DNA from: Acidovorax sp. SUPP3334
GTDB lineage: Bacteria; Pseudomonadota; Gammaproteobacteria; Burkholderiales; Burkholderiaceae_C
NCBI RefSeq assembly: GCF_030159055.1
Contig: NZ_BQXQ01000008.1
Coordinates: forward strand, 62,001 to 126,000
Length of the DNA: 64,000 nucleotides
Reading direction: 5' to 3'
Program-made: the position numbers and the translations under genes
Shown: in pieces, positions 42,069-50,354 of the stretch
How the letters are laid out: the number at the start of each line of letters is the position of its first letter
Numbering within the stretch: position 1 is the stretch's first letter
The notes under the pieces: model-generated
What the model was told of the DNA's origin: nothing
The model's input: only the letters and a program-made list of their open reading frames with translations
Databases searched by the model: none

Positions 42069-43145
42069 TCAGACCGTGGCGACCGGCGTCACGGGCGAAC
42101 CCACGGCACCGGGAAGATTCAGCGGCGGCGCCGTCAGCAGGAACCGGTGGCGCCCGCGAGCGCGCAGCCACTCGGCCAGCGGTGTGAGATGCCACAACTC
42201 GCCCAGGTGAACCCCGAGCTTGAACAGGCAGTGCTCGTGCAGCGGCAACGCCGCGCAGCAGTCGGGGCCGGGGCGCGCCGGGTGCGCCTCCACCGCGTAG
42301 TTGTCGGCGGCGATCGCGGCCAGCTGGCTGTCGGTGATCCACTGCAGCAGCCGCTCGTCGCGCCCGTCCAGCACGGCGCAGGCACCCGCCATGACGGCCG
42401 GCTCGGGGTTGCGGCGCATGCCCAGCAGCACGTCGGCAAAACCCGAGTGCAGGCAGACGATGTCGCCCGCCTCCACCGTGACGCCGTCGGCATCCATCAC
42501 GCGCATCAGCGTGTCGTAGCCGACGAGCGTGCGGGCGTCGCCCAGGTGCGCGCGCAGATCGATCATCACGCCGCGGCCCTGCACGCCCGTGCGCGCCATG
42601 CCCTCGATGCCCAGGGCATGCGCGGCCGAAGTGCTGGTGGCCGCCCCCGGCGCACCGGGCGAGGCCGGCACGCCCGTGTCGCGCACGTCGTGCGGGCCGA
42701 CGATGTGGCGCCCCGCCGCGTAGCCGTTGTAGTACAGCGCTTCGGGCAGGCCATCGCCGTTGGCATCGAACATCGAGCCGGCGTGGGCCAGGCTGTCCCA
42801 CTGGGTGGAGTACTGCAGATACAGAATGGCCAGGTCGTCCGACAGCACATCGGTGCGGCCGGGCTCCAGCTCGCCCATCAGGCAGTTGAAGTTGACGCGG
42901 CCCTTGCGCAGCGTGGGCCGCAGCACGGGCGGGTAGCGGTTGGGGTTGAGGGCGTTGCCGCCAGGGTAGTCCAGCGGCAGGCTCAGCGCGAAAGCCAGTC
43001 CCTCATGCACTTCGGCCACGCCCTGGCGCACCTTCTCGGGCGTGAGCAGGTTCAGGCGGCCCAACTGATCGTCGGGGCCGAAGTCGCCCCAGGTGGAGCC
43101 TTCGGGGCGGTGCCGCCAGCGGGGATTCGTAGGCTGTTGATCCAT
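42069..43145 (-). CDS. Cyclase-family metal hydrolase
   Basis: A 358-residue protein of the cyclase/kynurenine-formamidase-like family (COG1878). It has the long form with WGDFGPDDQLGRLNLLTPEK at the N-terminus, the metal-site region STQWDSLAHAGSMFD, and HALGIEGMARTGVQGRGVMI. The first histidine of the canonical HxGTHxD motif is replaced (STQWD), as in a recognised subgroup. It likely hydrolyses a lactone, amide or similar bond. It starts 26 bp after pcaD in the catabolic operon. The exact reaction is unknown. Confidence 0.82.
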   Translation of the reverse strand: MDQQPTNPRWRHRPEGSTWGDFGPDDQLGRLNLLTPEKVRQGVAEVHEGLAFALSLPLDYPGGNALNPNRYPPVLRPTLRKGRVNFNCLMGELEPGRTDVLSDDLAILYLQYSTQWDSLAHAGSMFDANGDGLPEALYYNGYAAGRHIVGPHDVRDTGVPASPGAPGAATSTSAAHALGIEGMARTGVQGRGVMIDLRAHLGDARTLVGYDTLMRVMDADGVTVEAGDIVCLHSGFADVLLGMRRNPEPAVMAGACAVLDGRDERLLQWITDSQLAAIAADNYAVEAHPARPGPDCCAALPLHEHCLFKLGVHLGELWHLTPLAEWLRARGRHRFLLTAPPLNLPGAVGSPVTPVATV

Positions 43146-43171
43146 GGAGGGTGTCTCGCGCGGCAATCGGC

Positions 43172-43966
43172 TCAGGCGGCCAGGAAGGCCGCCAGGGCGG
43201 CATCGAAGGCTTCGGGCGCCTCCAGGTTGGAAAGGTGCGAGGCAGGCAGGTCCGCCCGCTGCGCGCCGGGGATCGCGGCCTGCATCGCTTGCGCGTCGGC
43301 CACGGTGGTCACCGGATCGGACGCCCCCGCGATCAGCAACGTGGGCACGTCGATGGCACCGATGGCACTGCGCAGGTCGGCATGCGCCAGGGCTTCGCAG
43401 CACGCGGCATAGCCTTCGGGGGCGATGCCGGCGATCCAGCCTTGCGCGCGGCGCACCGCCTCGGGCTGCGCGGCGACGAAGGCCTGCGTGAACCACCGGG
43501 CGGGCGACGATGCGGCCAGTTCGGCCATGCCTGCCGAACCCTTCTCGCGCACCAGGGCGGCGCGGGCCAGCCATCCGTCGGCCGCGCCGATCTTCGCCGC
43601 GCTGTTGGCCACGGCCAGACCGCTCAGCCGGCCAGGTGCGTTCACCCCCAGCCAAAGGCCGGTCAGCCCGCCCATGGAGATGCCGCAGAAGCTTGCGCGC
43701 TCGATGCCCAGCGCGTCCAGCAGGGCCAGGACATCGCCGCCCAACTGATCGATCCGGTAAGGGCCCTGGGGCACCGCAGAGCCGCCATGGCCCCGCGTGT
43801 CGTAGCGCAGCACGCGGTGCGTGCGGGAGAACTGCGCTGCCTGAGCGTCCCACATGTCCAGCGTGGTGCCCAGCGAGTTGGAGAACACCAGCGCGGGAGC
43901 GTCTTCAGGGCCTTCGATGCACACACGGAAGGCGCCAGCGGCAGTGGTTACGGTAGAGAGGGACAC
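43172..43966 (-). CDS. pcaD: 3-oxoadipate enol-lactonase
   Basis: A 264-residue alpha/beta-hydrolase that opens 3-oxoadipate enol-lactone to 3-oxoadipate. The core matches PcaD: LVFSNSLGTTLDMWDAQ, YDTRGHGGSAVPQGPY, the nucleophile elbow CGISMGGLTG, the acid in IAGASDPVTTV, and the catalytic histidine in LPASHLSNLEAPEAF. GTG 43966 is chosen for the AAGGA site just upstream and because it gives the family length. It is 31 bp downstream of pcaF. Confidence 0.93.
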   Translation of the reverse strand: MSLSTVTTAAGAFRVCIEGPEDAPALVFSNSLGTTLDMWDAQAAQFSRTHRVLRYDTRGHGGSAVPQGPYRIDQLGGDVLALLDALGIERASFCGISMGGLTGLWLGVNAPGRLSGLAVANSAAKIGAADGWLARAALVREKGSAGMAELAASSPARWFTQAFVAAQPEAVRRAQGWIAGIAPEGYAACCEALAHADLRSAIGAIDVPTLLIAGASDPVTTVADAQAMQAAIPGAQRADLPASHLSNLEAPEAFDAALAAFLAA

Positions 43967-43997
43967 AGGGCTTCCTTGAAGGTATCGGCCAGCGCCG

Positions 43998-45200
43998 TCA
44001 AACGCGTTCCAGCACGACGGCAATGCCCTGCCCCACGCCGATGCACATGGTGGCCAGCGCGTAGCGGCCGCCCGTGGCGTGCAGGCGGTTGACCGCCGTG
44101 GTGGCCAGGCGGGCACCGCTGGCGCCCAGCGGGTGGCCCAGGGCGATGGCGCCGCCCCAGGCGTTGACGCGCTCGTCCTCGTCCTGCAGGCCCAGCTGGC
44201 GCAACACGGCGATGCCTTGCGCGGCGAAGGCTTCGTTCAGCTCGATCACGTCCATCTGCGCCAGCGTGAGGCCGGTGAGCTGCAGCACTTTTTGCGTGGC
44301 GGGTGCCGGGCCGATGCCCATCACGCGCGGCTCCACGCCAGCGGTGGCCATGCCGACCACGCGGGCCTTCGGGGTCAGGCCGTGCCTGGCGGCTCTGGCC
44401 TCATCGGCCAGCAGCAGCGCACAGGCCCCGTCGTTCACGCCGCTGGCGTTGCCGGCCGTGACCGTGCCGCCTTCGCGCACCACGGGCTTGAGGCTGGCCA
44501 GCGCCTCCAGGCTGGTTTCACGCGGGTGCTCGTCCTTGTCGACGACGATGGGGTCACCCTTCTTCTGCGGCACGTGCACGGGCGTGATCTCGCGGACCAG
44601 GTGGCCGGCCTGCTGCGCGGCCACGGCCTTCAACTGGCTGGCAAGGGCCATGCGGTCTTGCGCCTCGCGCTCGATGCGGTAGTCGTCGGCCACGTTCTCG
44701 GCGGTTTCGGGCATGGAATCGACGCCGTACTGCGCCTTCATCAGCTTGTTGACGAAGCGCCAGCCGATGGTGGTGTCGTACACCGCATTGGTGCGGCTGA
44801 AGGCGGTTTCTGCCTTCGGCATGACGAACGGCGCGCGGCTCATGCTCTCCACGCCGCCCGCGATCATCAGGCCCGCCTCGCCCGCCTTGATGGCGCGCGC
44901 GGCGGTGCCCACCGCGTCCAGCCCAGAGCCGCACAGGCGGTTGATGGTGGCGCCGGGCACGTCGATCGGCAGGCCGGCCAGCAGCGCGGCCATGCGGGCC
45001 ACGTTGCGGTTGTCCTCGCCAGCCTGGTTGGCGCAGCCGTAGAGCACGTCGGTCACCACCGCCCAGTCCACGCCGGGGTTGCGCGCCATCAGCGCCTTGA
45101 TGGGAATGGCGCCCAGGTCGTCGGTGCGCACGCTGGACAGCGCGCCTGCGTAACGGCCGAAGGGCGTGCGGATAGCGTCGCAGATGAAGGCTTGCGTCAT
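43998..45200 (-). CDS. pcaF: 3-oxoadipyl-CoA thiolase
   Basis: A 400-residue thiolase that cleaves 3-oxoadipyl-CoA to succinyl-CoA and acetyl-CoA, the last step of the beta-ketoadipate pathway. It starts MTQAFICDAIRTPFGRYAGA, has the acyl-enzyme cysteine in INRLCGSGLDAVG, the GGVESMSRAPFVM block, and the C-terminal GHPLGASGAR and MCIGVGQG (second active cysteine). The length and sequence fit PcaF more closely than general acetoacetyl-CoA thiolases. It follows pcaJ by 49 bp. Confidence 0.95.
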   Translation of the reverse strand: MTQAFICDAIRTPFGRYAGALSSVRTDDLGAIPIKALMARNPGVDWAVVTDVLYGCANQAGEDNRNVARMAALLAGLPIDVPGATINRLCGSGLDAVGTAARAIKAGEAGLMIAGGVESMSRAPFVMPKAETAFSRTNAVYDTTIGWRFVNKLMKAQYGVDSMPETAENVADDYRIEREAQDRMALASQLKAVAAQQAGHLVREITPVHVPQKKGDPIVVDKDEHPRETSLEALASLKPVVREGGTVTAGNASGVNDGACALLLADEARAARHGLTPKARVVGMATAGVEPRVMGIGPAPATQKVLQLTGLTLAQMDVIELNEAFAAQGIAVLRQLGLQDEDERVNAWGGAIALGHPLGASGARLATTAVNRLHATGGRYALATMCIGVGQGIAVVLERV

Positions 45201-45249
45201 GGTGTTGTCTCCAGGGTGTGTGTCGGGAAAGGCGCTGCGGCGGCCGGTG

Positions 45250-45936
45250 TCAGGCTTGTGCCGGCCGGATGGGCAGGCCCACGAGGCGTTCGAGTTCGGC
45301 GTGGTCCAGGCCCGGCACCGCGTCGATGAGCACCAGGCCCTCGGGCGTGCAGGCCAGCGTGGCCAGGTCGCTGTAGATGCGCTTGACGCAGCCGATGCCG
45401 GTGAGCGGATAGATGCACTGAGCGACGATCTTGGACTGCCCCTGCTTGGTGAGCAGATCCATCATCACCCACGTCTGCTTGGCGCCGATGGCCAGGTCCA
45501 TGGCCCCGCCCACGGCCGGAATGGCGCCGGGCTCGCCCGTGCTCCAGTTGGCCAGATCACCCGTGGCGGACACCTGAAAGGCCCCCAGGACGCAGATGTC
45601 CAGATGGCCGCCGCGCATCATGGCGAAGCTGTCGGCATGGTGGAAGTACGCGCCGCCCGGCAGCAGGCTCACGGGCTGCTTGCCGGCGTTGATGAGGTCG
45701 TAGTCCTCCTGGCCCGGGGTGGGCGCGGGGCCCATGCCAAGGATGCCGTTCTCGCTTTGCAGGATGACTTCGCGGCCGGCGGGAATGTGGTTGGCCACCA
45801 GGGTGGGCTGGCCGATGCCCAGGTTGACGTAGGCGCCGTCGTGGATGTCTTGCGCCACGCGGGCGGCCAATTCATCTTTGCTACGCTTTTGATAGCCATT
45901 CACGCTTTCTACTGTTGCGCTGGATGCCATTTTCAT
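45250..45936 (-). CDS. pcaJ: 3-oxoadipate CoA-transferase subunit B
   Basis: A 228-residue beta subunit of a 3-oxoacid CoA-transferase. The catalytic glutamate is in LQSENGILGMGP; other family blocks are YVNLGIGQPTLVANHIPAG and HLDICVLGAFQVSATGDLAN. With pcaI it activates 3-oxoadipate with succinyl-CoA; the surrounding pca genes favour this over acetoacetate use. The ATG at 45936 overlaps the pcaI stop (ATGA). The first 15 residues (SSATVESVNGYQKRSK) are unusual and overlap a hairpin-like sequence (45879-45895). Confidence 0.92.
   Translation of the reverse strand: MKMASSATVESVNGYQKRSKDELAARVAQDIHDGAYVNLGIGQPTLVANHIPAGREVILQSENGILGMGPAPTPGQEDYDLINAGKQPVSLLPGGAYFHHADSFAMMRGGHLDICVLGAFQVSATGDLANWSTGEPGAIPAVGGAMDLAIGAKQTWVMMDLLTKQGQSKIVAQCIYPLTGIGCVKRIYSDLATLACTPEGLVLIDAVPGLDHAELERLVGLPIRPAQA
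45879..45895 (+). repeat. Weak dispersed-hairpin relative, copy F, in pcaJ
   Basis: GCTACGCTTTTGATAGC forms an imperfect hairpin reminiscent of the dispersed repeat arms (GCTAT...ATAGC). It lies in the N-terminal codons of pcaJ. The match is short and could be chance. Confidence 0.25.
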
Positions 45937-46634
45937 GCCGATTTCTTGAAGCCACCGGCCTGCGTCGCGACGCGCTCGATCCGCACCACATGGCTCACGT
46001 AGATGCCCGGCGTGACGATGGCCTCGGGGTCGAGCGCGCCCAGTTCCACCACGTCGTGCACCGTCGCCACGGTGCGCTTGGCGGCCGTGGCCATCACCGG
46101 ACCGAAGTTGCGGGCGGACATGCGGTAGGTGAGATTGCCCCAGCGGTCGCCCCGCTCGGCCTTGATCAGCGCCACATCGCCGTGGATGGGGTACTCCAGC
46201 ACGTAGTGCCTGCCACCGATCTCGCGCGACTCCTTGCCCTTGGCGAGCTCGGTGCCGTAGCCGGTCGGACAGAAGAAGGCGCCGATGCCGGCCCCGGCCG
46301 CGCGCAGGCGCTCGGCCAGGTTGCCCTGCGGCACCAGTTCCAGCTCCAGTTGGCCGGACCGGTACAGCCCGTCGAACACGTGGCTGTCCACCTGGCGTGG
46401 AAAGCTGCAGATGATCTTGCGCACCCGGCCCGCCTTGAGCAGCGCCGCCAGGCCCGTGTCGGCGTTGCCGGCGTTGTTGTTCACCACGGTGAGGTCGCGT
46501 GCGCCCTGCTCGATCAAACCATCGATCAGTTCGCCGGGAATGCCGGCCGTGCCGAAGCCGCCGATGAGCACGGTGGCGCCATCCTGGATGCCCGAGAGGG
46601 CCTGGGCCACGGAATCCGCAATCTTGTTGATCAT
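45933..46634 (-). CDS. pcaI: 3-oxoadipate CoA-transferase subunit A
   Basis: A 233-residue alpha subunit of the CoA-transferase, partner of pcaJ. The glycine-rich CoA-binding segment is TVLIGGFGTAGIPGELIDGL; VNNNAGNADTGLAALL, ICSFPRQVDSHVFDG and GYGTELAKGKESREIGG are typical. Start 46634 (MINKIADSVAQ) fits the family; an upstream ATG in the same frame would run through the operator region. It is the first gene of the catabolic operon, divergent from the IclR regulator. Confidence 0.94.
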   Translation of the reverse strand: MINKIADSVAQALSGIQDGATVLIGGFGTAGIPGELIDGLIEQGARDLTVVNNNAGNADTGLAALLKAGRVRKIICSFPRQVDSHVFDGLYRSGQLELELVPQGNLAERLRAAGAGIGAFFCPTGYGTELAKGKESREIGGRHYVLEYPIHGDVALIKAERGDRWGNLTYRMSARNFGPVMATAAKRTVATVHDVVELGALDPEAIVTPGIYVSHVVRIERVATQAGGFKKSA

Positions 46635-46688
46635 GGGGAGGTGGGGGTGCAAAAGGTGAAAATTCGGAAAGCGCCTGAGCGGCCTGGC

Positions 46689-46718
46689 ATTTGTTCGTAT
46701 AAAGAACAAATGTTCGTA
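46689..46718. promoter_or_regulatory. Probable IclR-type operator in the pcaI-iclR intergenic region
   Basis: A perfect 8-bp inverted repeat ATTTGTTC (46689-46696) / GAACAAAT (46704-46711) with a 7-bp spacer, plus a direct repeat of TGTTCGTA at 46692 and 46711 (19 bp apart, about two helical turns). It lies in the 109-bp divergent gap, so one regulator could control both directions. GTTCG-containing repeats are known for PcaU/PcaR-type regulators. Confidence 0.6.
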
Positions 46719-46743
46719 CAATGAATTTTAGGACCAAATCCCC

Positions 46744-47547
46744 ATGAGCGACAGCCCCCCTGAGATCGGTGATAACCCTAGGCCAGGCGACAGCTACGTG
46801 CAGTCGTTCGCCCGCGGCCTGGAGGTGATCCGATCTTTCAGCGCCGCCACGCCGCAGCAGACGCTGAGCGAAGTGGCGGCCCGCACCGGCCTCACCCGCG
46901 CCGGTGCGCGGCGCATCCTGCTCACGCTGCAGACGCTGGGTTACGTGGACAGCGACGGCCGGCTGTTTCGCCTCACCCCCCGCATCCTCGATCTGGGCTT
47001 TGCCTATCTGTCGTCCATGCCGATCTGGGACCTGGCCGAGCCGGCGATGGAGGCGCTGGTGGACCATGTGCATGAATCGTGTTCGGCCGCCGTGCTGGAC
47101 GGCCGGGACATCGTCTATGTGCTGCGGGTGCACACGCACAAGATCATGAGCACCAACCTCGGCGTCGGCTCGCGGCTGCCGGCCTTCTGGACATCGATGG
47201 GCCGCGTGCTGCTGGCGGGCCAATCGGACGACGCGGTCATGGCGCTGCTGCAAAACCTGCCGCGCCGGCCATTGACACCCCACACCCTGCTGGACGATGA
47301 GCGCCTTCTGGCCGCAGTGCGGCAGGCGCGCACGCAGGGCTGGTGCCTCATCAACCAGGAACTGGAAGAGGGCCTGATTTCCGTCGCGGCGCCGCTGCGC
47401 AACCGCGCCGGTGAAACCGTGGCGGCCTTGAACATCAGCGGCCAGGCCAACCGCACCAGCGCGGAAATGATGCAGACGCAATTGCTGCCCGCGTTGCTCA
47501 AGGCGGCCGAGGCGATTTCGCGCACGTTGGGCACGCGCCGCCGCTGA
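46744..47547 (+). CDS. IclR-family regulator of the pca operon (PcaR/PcaU-like)
   Basis: A 267-residue IclR regulator. The winged helix-turn-helix spans residues 18-80 (SYVQSFARGLEVIRSFS, TLSEVAARTGLTRAGARRIL). The effector domain follows with HVHESCSAAVLDGRDIVYVL, TSMGRVLLAG and the C-terminal GLISVAAPLRNRAGETVAALN. It begins with the SYVQSFARGLEVI block typical of PcaR/PcaU/PobR regulators, which respond to beta-ketoadipate or protocatechuate. It is divergent from pcaI. AGGA is 10 bases before the ATG. Confidence 0.92.
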   Translation: MSDSPPEIGDNPRPGDSYVQSFARGLEVIRSFSAATPQQTLSEVAARTGLTRAGARRILLTLQTLGYVDSDGRLFRLTPRILDLGFAYLSSMPIWDLAEPAMEALVDHVHESCSAAVLDGRDIVYVLRVHTHKIMSTNLGVGSRLPAFWTSMGRVLLAGQSDDAVMALLQNLPRRPLTPHTLLDDERLLAAVRQARTQGWCLINQELEEGLISVAAPLRNRAGETVAALNISGQANRTSAEMMQTQLLPALLKAAEAISRTLGTRRR

Positions 47548-47670
47548 ATGAGAGGATTTTTGTCAGGCATGGAGCGCTCGCCACGGGACTGGCTGCCTGT
47601 GCTGGTTACACCTGTTGAGTTTTCCCCACAGGCGGTCCAAAGTCTCTTTGAAAACTCCCTGCCGTTAAGA

Positions 47671-47684
47671 AAAGCTGCAGCTTT
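47671..47684. promoter_or_regulatory. 14-bp perfect palindrome upstream of the chemoreceptor gene
   Basis: AAAGCTGCAGCTTT is a perfect palindrome in the 218-bp gap before the chemoreceptor gene. It could be a regulator site, but no family is assigned. No sigma28 promoter with correct spacing was recognised nearby. Confidence 0.3.
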
Positions 47685-47765
47685 AGTGGTTACGATTACT
47701 GACAAACAGTCGGCGTACTGCGCTGCTTCCGCATACCGCTCAAGCACCCATTCCAGGAAACTCCC

Positions 47766-49628
47766 ATGAAAAATCTCAAACTGGGCGTTCGCCTGGGCCT
47801 CGGCTTCGGACTGGTGCTGTTACTGATGGCGCTCATCACCGGCATCAGTCTCTTTCGGCTCGCCGATCAGGACGAAGCCTCGCAGCAGCTCATCAACGAC
47901 CTGTACCCCAAGGCAGCGGCCAGCCAGCAGCTGTCGTACCTGACCATGGACACGGCACGCCTCGTGCGCAACCTGATCATCCTGGCCGACGAAAAGGGAA
48001 TGGCTCCCAACAAGGCCGCGCTGGACAAGAACATCGCGACCACCGGCACGCTCATCGGCACGCTGGAAAAGCTGGCCGACACGCCCGAAGAACGCGCGCT
48101 CATCCAGGAGATCAAGACCCAAAGCGCGACCTACATCGCCTTCAGCCAGGACGTCGCTGCGCTCGGCCTCCAGAACAAGAACGAAGAAGGCCAGCAACTG
48201 CTGTTCGGACCGCGCTACGCCATCCAGGGCACCTACCTCGCCACGTTGCGAAAGATGGTCGATCTGCAGGAAAAGAACATGCAGCAAGGCGGCCAGGTGG
48301 CCCATGCCGCCTACCTCAGCGCCCGCATGATCGTCTGGATCGCGGCGCTCATCGCGGCCTTGATGGGCATGGTCTGCGCGTTCTTCATCACGCGCTCTGT
48401 CACCGCCCCGCTGCAAGACGCCGTGGACGCCGCCGATCGCGTGGCCGACGGCAACCTGAGCGTGCCGATCGTCGCGCAATCGAGGGACGAAACCGGCACG
48501 CTGCTCACCGCCCTGCAGCGCATGCAGGCCAACCTCGTGCAGACCGTGGGCACCGTGCGTGGCAACGCCGAGAGCGTGGCCACGGCCAGTGCCGAAATCT
48601 CTCAGGGCAACAACGACCTGAGCCAGCGCACCGAGCAGCAGGCGTCGGCCCTGGAGCAGACGGCCGCGTCGATGGAAGAACTGGGCAGCACGGTGCGCCA
48701 GAACGCCGACAACGCCCGCCAGGCGAACCAGTTGGCCCAGGACGCCAGCGAAGTGGCGGTCAAGGGCGGCGAAGTGGTGAACCAGGTGGTGGACACCATG
48801 AAGGGCATCAACGAGAGTTCACGCAAGATCGCGGACATCATCTCCGTGATCGACGGCATCGCCTTCCAGACCAACATCCTGGCGCTGAACGCCGCCGTGG
48901 AAGCCGCCCGCGCGGGCGAGCAGGGCCGGGGCTTCGCCGTGGTGGCCAGCGAGGTGCGCAGCCTGGCCGGCCGCTCCGCCGATGCGGCCAAGGAGATCAA
49001 GGACCTCATCAGCGCCAGCGTGGAGCGCGTGGAACAGGGCACGGCCCTGGTGGACCAGGCGGGCAACACCATGAAGGAAGTGGTGACCTCCATCCGCCGC
49101 GTGACCGCCATCGTGGGCGAAATCAGCGCCGCCAGCCGCGAACAGAGCGACGGCGTGGCGCAGGTCGGCGAAGCCGTCGTGCAAATGGATCAGGCCACCC
49201 AGCAGAACGCCGCACTGGTCGAAGAAAGCGCTGCGGCGGCCTCCGGCCTTCGCGTGCAGGCCGACCAATTGGTGCAGGCCGTAGCCGTCTTCAAGCTGGC
49301 TCCCGGTAGCGGTGCTGCAGCCGCTCCGTCCGCCTATGCCGCATCCGCACCGGCCTCCGCAGCGTCGCCAGCCTCCATGCGCAAGCCGGTCGCTCTGCCC
49401 GCACGCGCTGCCGCAGCCGCCCCGAAGGCGGTCGCGCAGCCGGCACGCACCCGCTTGGCGGCGCCCAAGCCCGCAGCGGGCAAAACGGCTGCGGCCCCCA
49501 ACGCATCGAAGGCATCCAAGGCACCCGCACCGAAGCCACGCGCCATTGCATCGCAGCCCGCCAGCGCCCCGGCTGCAGCGCCCGCACCGGGCGGCAAGCA
49601 CAACAACGACGACTGGGAAACCTTCTGA
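47766..49628 (+). CDS. Methyl-accepting chemotaxis protein
   Basis: A 620-residue transmembrane chemoreceptor. TM1 is about residues 8-31 ([19 protein letters not shown]), a periplasmic four-helix-type sensor extends to about 185, TM2 is about 188-210, and HAMP follows ([20 protein letters not shown]). The signalling domain has the highly conserved hairpin tip ([20 protein letters not shown], then [15 protein letters not shown]). An Ala/Pro/Lys-rich linker leads to the C-terminal DWETF, nearly the NWETF pentapeptide that tethers CheR/CheB. The ligand is unknown. Confidence 0.95.
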   Translation: MKNLKLGVRLGLGFGLVLLLMALITGISLFRLADQDEASQQLINDLYPKAAASQQLSYLTMDTARLVRNLIILADEKGMAPNKAALDKNIATTGTLIGTLEKLADTPEERALIQEIKTQSATYIAFSQDVAALGLQNKNEEGQQLLFGPRYAIQGTYLATLRKMVDLQEKNMQQGGQVAHAAYLSARMIVWIAALIAALMGMVCAFFITRSVTAPLQDAVDAADRVADGNLSVPIVAQSRDETGTLLTALQRMQANLVQTVGTVRGNAESVATASAEISQGNNDLSQRTEQQASALEQTAASMEELGSTVRQNADNARQANQLAQDASEVAVKGGEVVNQVVDTMKGINESSRKIADIISVIDGIAFQTNILALNAAVEAARAGEQGRGFAVVASEVRSLAGRSADAAKEIKDLISASVERVEQGTALVDQAGNTMKEVVTSIRRVTAIVGEISAASREQSDGVAQVGEAVVQMDQATQQNAALVEESAAAASGLRVQADQLVQAVAVFKLAPGSGAAAAPSAYAASAPASAASPASMRKPVALPARAAAAAPKAVAQPARTRLAAPKPAAGKTAAAPNASKASKAPAPKPRAIASQPASAPAAAPAPGGKHNNDDWETF

Positions 49629-49754
49629 CAGATCGTCCGGCCCGGGTGCGCGGACGCCTGCCGATCCCGGCAGCGCTCCGCATGCCGGAATGCCTGCGGC
49701 CGGGCGGTGCGGCAAGGGCGCAACCCCCCCGTGGCCCGTGCTACGCTGGCTGAC

Positions 49755-50189
49755 ATGTTCAATCCGTCCCAAGCCGATGTGCGGCGCTTTTTCTGCGCCG
49801 TGTATGCCAAGTCCCAGGCCGGCCAGCCCATGGAAGCCATCGAGACGCTGGCCAGCCTGTGGATCGCGGAGCACCCCGAATACCACGCCGACCTGGCCGA
49901 TGTCGATGCAGCCCTGGCCCGCAATTACGACGAGACGCCGGACCGCACCAATCCCTTTTTGCACCTGTCGATGCACCTGTCCATCAGCGAGCAGTGCAGC
50001 ATCGACCAGCCGCGCGGCATTCGCCAGGCGGTGGAACTGCTCGCCGCGCGCCTGGATTCGCTGCACGACGCCCACCACGCCGCCATGGAATGCCTGGGGC
50101 AGATGTTGTGGGAAAGCCAGCGCTCCGGCCGCCCGCCCGATGGCGATGCCTATGTCGCGTGCGTACAGCGGCGCGCAACCCGGGACTGA
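49755..50189 (+). CDS. DUF1841 family protein
   Basis: A 144-residue DUF1841 protein. The pattern MFNPSQADVRRFFCAVYAKS, EHPEYHADLADVDAALARNY and NPFLHLSMHLSISEQCSIDQ with PRGIR is characteristic of this betaproteobacterial and gammaproteobacterial family. It has no membrane segment or signal peptide, and its function is unknown. ATG 49755 gives the family start. Confidence 0.9.
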   Translation: MFNPSQADVRRFFCAVYAKSQAGQPMEAIETLASLWIAEHPEYHADLADVDAALARNYDETPDRTNPFLHLSMHLSISEQCSIDQPRGIRQAVELLAARLDSLHDAHHAAMECLGQMLWESQRSGRPPDGDAYVACVQRRATRD

Positions 50190-50354
50190 TGCCGGCCCCT
50201 GCGCCACCATTGCACACCATGCCCTGGAACGATCACCTCCTTGCCGCCGCTACGCCAAAGTCCGGGCTCGGCATGGCGGCGGTCGTTTCTCCAGCCCAGA
50301 GCGCCCATTTACCGGGGCCGGCCAGCGCCCTCGCATCGGACAGGGTGGCCTGAC

